Shown: positions 58,136 through 64,000 of the stretch, in pieces
Position numbering within the stretch: the first letter of the stretch is position 1
Layout: the number at the start of each line of letters is the position of its first letter
Source: Gammaproteobacteria bacterium
GTDB taxonomy: Bacteria; Pseudomonadota; Gammaproteobacteria; Pseudomonadales; Cellvibrionaceae
Assembly (NCBI GenBank): GCA_004173475.1
Contig: SEBU01000005.1
Location: forward strand, 124,001 to 188,000
DNA length: 64,000 nucleotides
Direction: 5' to 3'
Notes under the pieces: model-generated
Told to the model about the DNA's origin: nothing
The model's input: the letters and a program-made list of their open reading frames with translations, nothing else
The model's database searches: none
Position numbers and translations under genes: made by a program

Positions 58136-59836
58136 TTATTTAATGGTAGCTCGAATTTTATTTCCCGGAGGAATAATTTCGACTGATGCAGAAAGCTTTT
58201 CAATAAGCTCATTACCACGACCGGAATAACGAAACAGCGCGTTATTCGCTTTCATTTGCGGGGTGTAACCTTTACCGCTATCTTCCACTTCAATAATTAA
58301 ATGACCATGCGCTTCGTCGGGCATCCATTGAATTGAAAGTTTAATAAAATCTTTATCGGAAAGTGTTTTTAGGCGCCGCTCCCGTGCGTAAAAATATTGC
58401 ACGAAACCATCGGGCTCTTCTTTAATTGACGACGATAAATTCAGCACGCCGTGATCAAGACCATTACTGATCATTTCAGCAACGACCGTAAATATTTTTT
58501 GGCAAAGTTGTTGATCGAAACCTAATTGTTGTAAGAAATGATTACAGAGAGGCGGTATCTCACAGTTTTCAAGTTGGCGACCGCAAAGTTTTACGTTCCA
58601 CGAAAAACAGTTTGTATTATTAGACGCACGACCAATTTGAAGCGATGGCGTCAAAAGATCCGTAAAATTATTAAAAACATCTTTCGGCCTGATGACGCCC
58701 ACTGAAATATCATCGCTATAATCCAAATCCCCAGCATGTTGCGACAAGCTAGATGAAAGTTCTGCCAGCAAATCAATCGGTTGTTGAGCAAGAATATTTA
58801 TAAGCTTCTGTTTCGAAAAAGGTTGTTTGTGAATATTCTCCTGCTCAATTAATCCATCACTGTAAGCGAGAATAAAACCCTCATCGGGTAGGTCAGTAGT
58901 TGCAATGCTGGCATCAAACATAGTTTCATCCAAAATACCTAATGCCATATGGTTAGATTGGAATTCGTGTATAACCTTGCCCTCTTCCACCCAAAATACT
59001 GGTGGCATGGCACCGTTCCACACGTTCAATTCTCGCCTGAAAGGATTAATTTCAATTAAAACGGCAGCCACAAATCGGTCTTCCGGTGTATCCGTGACTA
59101 ATTTACGATTTATTTCTGTCGCAATTTTTTGAATGTGAAAACCTTTGGCAACCATACTGTTAAAAATGGTTACCACAGGCATGATAGTGATAGCAGCAGC
59201 GAGACCATGCCCCGTTGCATCCGCCAGAATAAAATATAAATGTCCGCTAGGAGATTTTTTTACCAGCATCATATCGCCACTGAATGCAGCAAAAGATTGC
59301 AACCAAACATGCACCCCGTTGTATTCGTAGGAATTTTGATGAAGTAAATATTCGTAAGTGAGCTTGGCTATTTGCTCTTCACGCTCGGACTCTTTTTTAA
59401 AGTTTTCCAATTTTTTATTTTGGATTTTAATGAGACGTTGCATTCGGGAAGAATTTATTTGTGATTCGACCTTTAAAGCTAGCAGGGATAAGTTAACCGG
59501 CTTAATAATGTAATCATTAACGCCGCTTGCAAAACATTGCTCCAAGAATTTTGGCTCCTCGTTTGAACTGATCATTATGACTGGTGCAATATCTGAATAG
59601 GTTGCCAGGGCTTCTGGCTGGAGTAAGTCCATTCCAGTACCATCATTCAACAAGTAGTCCAGCAAAATCAGATCAACCGAATTTTTTCCTCTCAATATCG
59701 CTTTGGCTTCGGTTATTCCTGAAGCCGAAAGAGTTTCAAAACCCTTAGAGTTTAAAAAGCTGCAAAAAAGAGTATTAAGCATTTCGTCATCATCGACGAC
59801 TAAAATTCGGGATAGGTTTGGGTTGGAGTATGGCAT
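58136..59836 (-). CDS. REC-PP2C-HATPase partner-switching regulator (HsbR-like)
   Basis: From the ATG at 59836 the product is 566 aa. It has a receiver (RILVVDDDEMLNTLF, Asp60 in LILLDYLLNDG), a coiled linker, a SpoIIE/RsbU-type PP2C phosphatase (FSGDMM, LADATGHGLAAA, AYSDGLIEQ, YSDDISVGV) and a C-terminal HATPase like anti-sigma kinases (EMISNGLDHG, VEDSGKGYTP, YSGRGNELIE). The same order is found in HsbR of Pseudomonas and similar proteins, which phosphorylate and dephosphorylate a STAS partner. Two STAS genes lie just upstream. Confidence 0.92.
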   Translation of the reverse strand: MPYSNPNLSRILVVDDDEMLNTLFCSFLNSKGFETLSASGITEAKAILRGKNSVDLILLDYLLNDGTGMDLLQPEALATYSDIAPVIMISSNEEPKFLEQCFASGVNDYIIKPVNLSLLALKVESQINSSRMQRLIKIQNKKLENFKKESEREEQIAKLTYEYLLHQNSYEYNGVHVWLQSFAAFSGDMMLVKKSPSGHLYFILADATGHGLAAAITIMPVVTIFNSMVAKGFHIQKIATEINRKLVTDTPEDRFVAAVLIEINPFRRELNVWNGAMPPVFWVEEGKVIHEFQSNHMALGILDETMFDASIATTDLPDEGFILAYSDGLIEQENIHKQPFSKQKLINILAQQPIDLLAELSSSLSQHAGDLDYSDDISVGVIRPKDVFNNFTDLLTPSLQIGRASNNTNCFSWNVKLCGRQLENCEIPPLCNHFLQQLGFDQQLCQKIFTVVAEMISNGLDHGVLNLSSSIKEEPDGFVQYFYARERRLKTLSDKDFIKLSIQWMPDEAHGHLIIEVEDSGKGYTPQMKANNALFRYSGRGNELIEKLSASVEIIPPGNKIRATIK

Positions 59837-59920
59837 AGAGTTGAAATCTCTGTTCCCAGAATATTTACAGCCATCTAATTCTTGCGGCGGCAACGTTTTA
59901 TTTACTTTTTTTAACGACTG

Positions 59921-60205
59921 TTAAATAAACTCAAATAACTTTTGCATGTGTGCCATATCCAATATGTCGACAGTGGCGCCGTATGCTCCTTTAATCTTGG
60001 CAATTTTCTGAAGGTTTGTGCATTTTTTTTGCAGCAAGACGATCATGCCAATGGCAGCGGAATCTATATATTCGACTCTTGAAAAATCGAGAATTATTTC
60101 CTTGCAGGTTTCATCGCTAAGCAAGGATGCATAGCTCTCGTCAAACTTGCGGTGATGTGAATAATCAAATCTATTTGGTAAATTAAGGGTTTCAGTACCA
60201 GCCAT
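59921..60205 (-). CDS. STAS-domain anti-anti-sigma factor-like protein
   Basis: The 94-aa product is a lone STAS domain. It keeps a candidate phosphorylation site, Ser49, in EYIDSAAIGMIVL. It starts with a RFDYSHH segment also found in the neighbouring STAS protein. GAGG precedes the ATG. It lies 85 bp before the HsbR-like gene and 8 bp after the first STAS gene. Confidence 0.88.
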   Translation of the reverse strand: MAGTETLNLPNRFDYSHHRKFDESYASLLSDETCKEIILDFSRVEYIDSAAIGMIVLLQKKCTNLQKIAKIKGAYGATVDILDMAHMQKLFEFI

Positions 60206-60213
60206 GCGAACCT

Positions 60214-60495
60214 CTACCGAATATCAATTAATTTTTGCAGGTTCGCCAACAATAAAATTTCTCTGGCAGCGGGTTTCGTATTTATTATTGCAATCCTACA
60301 TTGACTATTAACTGCTCTTTTATGAGCCATCACAATTAATCCTATCCCAGCGCTGTCGAGATACTCCATTTCTGCACAATCAAGCGTAACTTTTTTATCC
60401 TCTCCCACATTAGCCAAGGCAGAGGTGACCGCTGCGTTAAAGTCGCTGCTAACACTGTAATCAAATCGCTTTGGTATTTTTATAAAGTCTTTCAT
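60214..60495 (-). CDS. STAS-domain anti-anti-sigma factor-like protein (first gene of the cluster)
   Basis: From the ATG at 60495 (GGTGG upstream) the product is 93 aa, a single STAS domain with Ser48 in EYLDSAGIGLIVMAHKRA, the canonical position phosphorylated by RsbW-like kinases. It shares KRFDYS near the N-terminus with the second STAS protein. As the most upstream gene it is followed by the whole chemosensory series on the same strand. Confidence 0.88.
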   Translation of the reverse strand: MKDFIKIPKRFDYSVSSDFNAAVTSALANVGEDKKVTLDCAEMEYLDSAGIGLIVMAHKRAVNSQCRIAIINTKPAAREILLLANLQKLIDIR

Positions 60496-60580
60496 GAACA
60501 ACCACCGTAAAATCAATTTAATATATTTATTCAGGTTTATTAAAAATGCAGATCACAAACTTAGCCAACATTTGATCAGG

Positions 60581-60710
60581 CCTTCCGTTAACTTTGAAGG
60601 TGGGGTAAGTAGGTTCGCGTGAGTGATCGCAAAACCACGTATAGGCTTTTTAAGCCTAGCAGGGAATTTTTAACTTGCAGCAAACCTGAAGGCGATAAAA
60701 CATTGTCGCC
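60581..60710. other. Structured intergenic region upstream of the STAS genes
   Basis: The stretch holds CCTTC/GAAGG (60581-60600), CGCAAAACCACG (60628-60639), the inverted repeat TAGGCTT-TTT-AAGCCTA (60642-60658) running into GCAGGG, and GGCGATAA/TTGTCGCC (60691-60710). Plus-strand elements partly resemble the 3' half of a c-di-GMP-I riboswitch, but the 5' half is not evident and the downstream genes are on the minus strand. It may be the leader and promoter region of the STAS-che unit. Confidence 0.3.
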
Positions 60711-60740
60711 TGTATCTTTTTTTCAAACTTAAAAAGCAAA

Positions 60741-60769
60741 AAAAACCGGAGCCATATGCTCCGGTTTTT
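60741..60769. terminator. Bidirectional intrinsic terminator after fumarase
   Basis: AAAAACCGGAGC pairs with GCTCCGGTTTTT across CATAT. On the minus strand it runs into a long T-tract, 20 bases after the fumarase stop. Confidence 0.9.
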
Positions 60770-60789
60770 GAACTAAATCGCGCTTATAT

Positions 60790-62310
60790 TTAGCGCACGG
60801 TTAATTCCTGCTCTTCAATTTTGGCCTTCCAAATTTTTGGGCCAGTGATATGAACCGATTCGCCGCGAGAGTCCACTGCTACGGTTACGGGCATATCTTT
60901 TACATCAAACTCGTAAATTGCCTCCATTCCCAATTCAGGAAAGCCCAATACTTTTGCAGATTTAATCGCCTGTGCAACGAGGTAGGCTGCTCCACCGACG
61001 GCCATTAAATACACCGATTTATTGTCGCGAATTGCATCAATCGCAATTTGTCCGCGTTCGGATTTTCCAATCATGCCCAGCAGACCGGTTTGTTCGAGCA
61101 TGGTGCGAGTGAATTTGTCCATGCGTGTTGCAGTGGTGGGGCCTGCAGGACCAACGACTTCGTCGCGAATCGGATCAACCGGGCCTACGTAATAAATGAA
61201 GCGCCCTTTCATACTTACTGGGAGCTCTTTACCTTGAGCGAGAAGGTCGGTCATTTTCTTGTGCGCGGCATCGCGGCCAGTCAGCATTTTTCCGCTCAAC
61301 AAAACAGTTTCACCGGTTTTCCATTCCTGCACATCCTCTGGCTTGAGCGTATCGAGGTTCACGCGGCGCACATCATCGCCGGTTTCCCAGCTAATCTCCG
61401 GCCAATCAGATAATGAAGGTGGGGTTTGGAAACTTGGACCAGAACCATCCAACACAAAATGCGCGTGACGGGTTGCGGCACAGTTAGGAATGATCGCAAC
61501 CGGTTTATTTGCAGCGTGAGTTGGATAGTCTTTTACTTTTACGTCTAATACGGTAGTCAACCCACCAAGACCTTGAGCCCCAATACCGAGGCGATTTACT
61601 TTGTCGTACAACTCAAGGCGCAATTCTTCCGAGCGGTTGCTCGCGCCACGAGCTTGTAGCTCTTGAATATCGACAGGTTCAAGTAAGGCTTCTTTGGCCA
61701 ATTGCATAGCTTTCTCTGCGGTACCGCCTATCCCGATGCCGAGCATGCCTGGCGGGCACCAACCAGCGCCCATTTCCGGAACAACTTTTAAAACCCAATC
61801 CACCACCGAATCGGAAGGGTTCAACATAGCAAATTTAGTTTTGGCTTCTGAGCCGCCGCCTTTTGCTGCTACGTGAACATCAACCGTATTACCGGGGACA
61901 ATGTTGTAGTGAATGATCGCAGGCGTGTTGTCGCCGGTGTTTTTACGTGCGCCATCTGGGTCCGCCAAAATGGAAGCGCGCAAAACGTTATCTGGATTTT
62001 GGTAAGCGCGACGAACACCTTCGTTGATCATGTCAGTCAAACTTAATTGCGCATCCCATTGCACATCCATACCAACCGTTACAAACACTGTAACGATTCC
62101 AGTGTCCTGACAAATCGGGCGATGGCCCATAGCACACATGCGTGAGTTAATCAGGATTTGCGCCATTGCATCTTTCGCCGCTTTATTTTGCTCGCGCTCA
62201 TAAGCTTGATGAACGGCTTGAATAAAGTCCACGGGATGATAGTAGGAAATAAATTGCAATGCGTCGGCGACGCTATCGATCACGTCTTGTTGGCGAATGA
62301 TAGTAGGCAT
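60790..62310 (-). CDS. fumA: Class I fumarate hydratase (iron-sulfur)
   Basis: The 506-aa product combines the alpha and beta halves of the [4Fe-4S] fumarases. Likely cluster cysteines lie in RPICQDTGIV, GAGWCPPGMLGIGIGGT and IPNCAATRHAHF. C-terminal motifs include GPTTATRMDKFT and GKSERGQIAIDA. It converts fumarate to malate in the TCA cycle. It is oxygen-sensitive by family. It is a single gene with its own terminator. The symbol follows E. coli; another class I name may be used locally. Confidence 0.95.
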   Translation of the reverse strand: MPTIIRQQDVIDSVADALQFISYYHPVDFIQAVHQAYEREQNKAAKDAMAQILINSRMCAMGHRPICQDTGIVTVFVTVGMDVQWDAQLSLTDMINEGVRRAYQNPDNVLRASILADPDGARKNTGDNTPAIIHYNIVPGNTVDVHVAAKGGGSEAKTKFAMLNPSDSVVDWVLKVVPEMGAGWCPPGMLGIGIGGTAEKAMQLAKEALLEPVDIQELQARGASNRSEELRLELYDKVNRLGIGAQGLGGLTTVLDVKVKDYPTHAANKPVAIIPNCAATRHAHFVLDGSGPSFQTPPSLSDWPEISWETGDDVRRVNLDTLKPEDVQEWKTGETVLLSGKMLTGRDAAHKKMTDLLAQGKELPVSMKGRFIYYVGPVDPIRDEVVGPAGPTTATRMDKFTRTMLEQTGLLGMIGKSERGQIAIDAIRDNKSVYLMAVGGAAYLVAQAIKSAKVLGFPELGMEAIYEFDVKDMPVTVAVDSRGESVHITGPKIWKAKIEEQELTVR

Positions 62311-62372
62311 GGGAAGAGACTCTCTCGAATTATTTGCAATGGTTTAGCAGTCCATTACAAAAAAGTTAAGAA

Positions 62373-62453
62373 GGGAATCGTCATCCCGTAGGGATCCAGC
62401 GACAGTAACGAATAATCTCAATGTCACTGGATCCCTACGGGATCACGATTCCC
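62373..62453. repeat. Large inverted repeat, 32-bp arms, MITE/REP-like
   Basis: GGGAATCGTCATCCCGTAGG and 12 further bases (62373-62404) match the reverse complement of 62422-62453 with two mismatches, around a 17-base spacer. The core ATCCCGTAGGGATCC is itself nearly palindromic. It lies between the coiled-coil gene and fumarase, without a T-run, so it is more likely a dispersed repeat than a terminator. Confidence 0.8.
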
Positions 62454-62491
62454 TGTTAAATTTGCTTTTGCTTAAAACTAATTTAAATAAT

Positions 62492-63238
62492 TTAGTTTTT
62501 AATCCCGAGCTGCTGTTTAATTTGCAGTAAATCTTTATTGATAGTGCGACGGTTATCGTCGATTGCATCAATCGCTTCTTCGGTTTTTGTAATGCGCGAC
62601 GCTAAGCCTTCTGCGCTTTTTACTTGTCCGGCAAGGGCGTTTACGCCAGCGGCAACATCCGTAACTTTTTTGCGTTGTTCAGCGAGATTTTTATTCACTT
62701 CGTCGATGCGCGGCGGAAGCTCTTCAATACTCGCTTTGTGCGAAAGCAATTCTTGTTTAAGCGAATTGGTATCGCCTTTTAAATTGTTAATTTCTGCTTT
62801 GGCAGAATCAATATTTTTACTCAGGGCATTTGCTTTTTCATTGTGATCGCTGTTGGATTTTTTGGTTGCATCCCAAAGCTTTTTCACTTCACCATCAAGT
62901 TTTTGCAAATTAATACCAAGCGCTGCGACAGACTGGGTGGACTCTGTGGATGTTACATTTAGTTGGGCTTCAAGCTGCGCGATGCGCGCTGAATCTTTTT
63001 CGATGATCGTTTTGGCTTCCATCAGCTGGAATCCTAAAAAACCCGCTCCACCAACACCGACTAACGACAGAACAAGGGCGATAGCAGGGATAGTGCCAGA
63101 AGATGCTGCTGCGGGAGCATATTCGGCCGAAGCGCGGCTCGCACGTGGCTCGTCATGATGGTTCGTTGCGCGACGAACGGGCGCGTCATCACGTTCACTA
63201 TTGTCGCCACCGGAAAGAGTCGGTTCTTTGCGTTCCAT
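62492..63238 (-). CDS. Membrane-anchored coiled-coil protein, unknown
   Basis: The 248-aa product has a polar cytoplasmic N-terminus (~50 residues, MERKEPTLSGGDNSERDDAP), a single membrane segment (IPAIALVLSLVGVGGAGFLG) and a long coiled coil to the C-terminus (IEKDSARIAQLEAQLN, SKNIDSAKAEINNLKGDTNS, IDDNRRTINKDLLQIKQQLG). It would extend into the periplasm as a rod. No family is recognised. An AGG precedes the ATG. sodB lies upstream in transcription. Confidence 0.75.
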   Translation of the reverse strand: MERKEPTLSGGDNSERDDAPVRRATNHHDEPRASRASAEYAPAAASSGTIPAIALVLSLVGVGGAGFLGFQLMEAKTIIEKDSARIAQLEAQLNVTSTESTQSVAALGINLQKLDGEVKKLWDATKKSNSDHNEKANALSKNIDSAKAEINNLKGDTNSLKQELLSHKASIEELPPRIDEVNKNLAEQRKKVTDVAAGVNALAGQVKSAEGLASRITKTEEAIDAIDDNRRTINKDLLQIKQQLGIKN

Positions 63239-63336
63239 AATCCTGTCTACCTGAAAGTAATAAGGGAAAAACTGACGCGCATTTTATAGCAGCAACTGCA
63301 ACAAACATAGGCCTAAAACTTGGCACCGCTAAAAGT

Positions 63337-63364
63337 AAAACGGGCCCGAAGACCCGTTTTTTTG
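63337..63364 (-). terminator. Intrinsic terminator of sodB
   Basis: On the minus strand, AAACGGGTC-TTCG-GGCCCGTTTT forms a stem followed by a T-containing tract, 20 bases after the sodB stop. Plus-strand T-run TTTTTTT on the other side makes it potentially bidirectional. Confidence 0.75.
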
Positions 63365-63383
63365 CACTCTAAAAAAGCTACAA

Positions 63384-63968
63384 CTATTTTGCGAAGTTAG
63401 CGTTTACGAATTCCCAATTTACCAATGACCAGAAGGCATTCAGGTAAGTTGGGCGAGCATTACGATAATCAATATAGTAAGCGTGCTCCCACAAATCCAC
63501 TGTAAGAATTGGTGTTACAGATGAATCAGTAAGTGGCGTGCCTGCGTTACTGGTGTTAACTATAGCAACAGAACCGTCAGCTTTCTTAACTAACCAGGTC
63601 CAGCTAGAACCGAAGTTGTTAACCGCAGAAGTATTGAAATCTTCTTTGAATTTGTCGAAAGAACCAAATGCTTTGTTGATTGCTTCAGCAACTGGGCCGT
63701 TTGGAGCGCCGCCGCCATTTGGGCTCAAGCAATGCCAATAAAAAGTATGGTTCCAAATTTGCGCAGCGTTGTTAAACACTGGACCTGAAGAAGATTTAAT
63801 AACCTCTTCCAGGCTTTTGCCTTCGAATTCAGTACCAGGAACCAGGCCGTTCAACTTATCAACGTAAGTTTTGTGGTGTTTGCCATGATGGAAGTCGAGG
63901 GTTTCTGCGGAGATGTGTGGCGCCAAAGCGTCTTTTGCGTAGGGTAATGCTGGAAGTTCGAAAGCCAT
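63384..63968 (-). CDS. sodB: Iron superoxide dismutase
   Basis: The 194-aa product is typical of Fe-SOD: metal ligands His27 in HHGKHHKTYVDKLN, His in WNHTFYWHCLSP, Asp and His in VDLWEHAYYIDYRN, and the GSSWTWLVKK segment. It converts superoxide to O2 and H2O2 in the cytoplasm. GGAG precedes the ATG. The gene is complete; only 32 bases remain upstream in the window. Confidence 0.97.
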   Translation of the reverse strand: MAFELPALPYAKDALAPHISAETLDFHHGKHHKTYVDKLNGLVPGTEFEGKSLEEVIKSSSGPVFNNAAQIWNHTFYWHCLSPNGGGAPNGPVAEAINKAFGSFDKFKEDFNTSAVNNFGSSWTWLVKKADGSVAIVNTSNAGTPLTDSSVTPILTVDLWEHAYYIDYRNARPTYLNAFWSLVNWEFVNANFAK

Positions 63969-64000
63969 AAGAATTCTCCTGGAGTTAATTTGTTATTGCA

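Overview
The window looks like a chromosomal segment of a Gammaproteobacterium close to Cellvibrio (Cellvibrionaceae). This is inferred from a secreted protein with a CBM6-like module and a long Ser-rich linker, a secreted family 2 glycoside hydrolase, a ccoNOQP-ccoGHIS oxidase cluster, and housekeeping genes (yebC, dapE, argG, sbcB, can, sodB, class I fumarase) of pseudomonad/cellvibrionad type. No rRNA, tRNA, CRISPR array, prophage or intact insertion sequence was seen.

Layout. 1-10 kb is accessory in character: a YebC-family gene; a Gly-rich collagen-like ORF and a Ser-rich secreted protein; two paralogous PAS-LuxR-type regulators whose upstream regions share a CATTTGGGT-type motif; a secreted protein made of two related repeats; an AraC regulator with a membrane N-terminus; and two Hsp20 genes, the first with a sigma-32-like promoter and a ROSE-like thermometer, the second broken by two frameshifts. 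9.6-13.2 kb holds dapE, an OmpA-like protein and an MFS transporter. 13.4-16.0 kb is a secreted CBM6 / Ser-linker / 12-repeat NHL propeller protein. 16.3-19.0 kb has a strong sigma-70 promoter driving a short structured, terminated transcript, then rtcB (RNA ligase), an unrecognised 313-aa gene 4 bp downstream, and a 56-aa basic protein. This is the best candidate in the window for an undescribed system, probably in RNA repair. 19-31 kb contains a FUSC transporter, the GH2 enzyme, a DUF1461-like membrane protein, rsuA, a DjlA-like co-chaperone, selO, a GST, gloA and an Omp85-family barrel.

30.2-39.4 kb is a complete cbb3 cytochrome oxidase locus on the minus strand (ccoNOQP, ccoG, ccoH, ccoI, ccoS, then a SafE-like membrane protein with a His/Met-rich tail). 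39.5-43.2 kb has argG, sbcB and a beta-carbonic anhydrase. 43.5-60.5 kb is a signalling region. A membrane histidine kinase and an Hpt-REC-REC-GGDEF protein (plus strand) converge on a minus-strand chemosensory operon: two STAS proteins, a REC-PP2C-HATPase partner-switch protein, cheY, cheA, cheW, two MCPs, cheR, cheD, cheB. The gene order suggests a chemotaxis-like phosphorelay feeding a partner-switching module (HsbR/HsbA-like) and possibly c-di-GMP. 60.8-64 kb carries class I fumarase, a large inverted repeat, a coiled-coil membrane protein and sodB.
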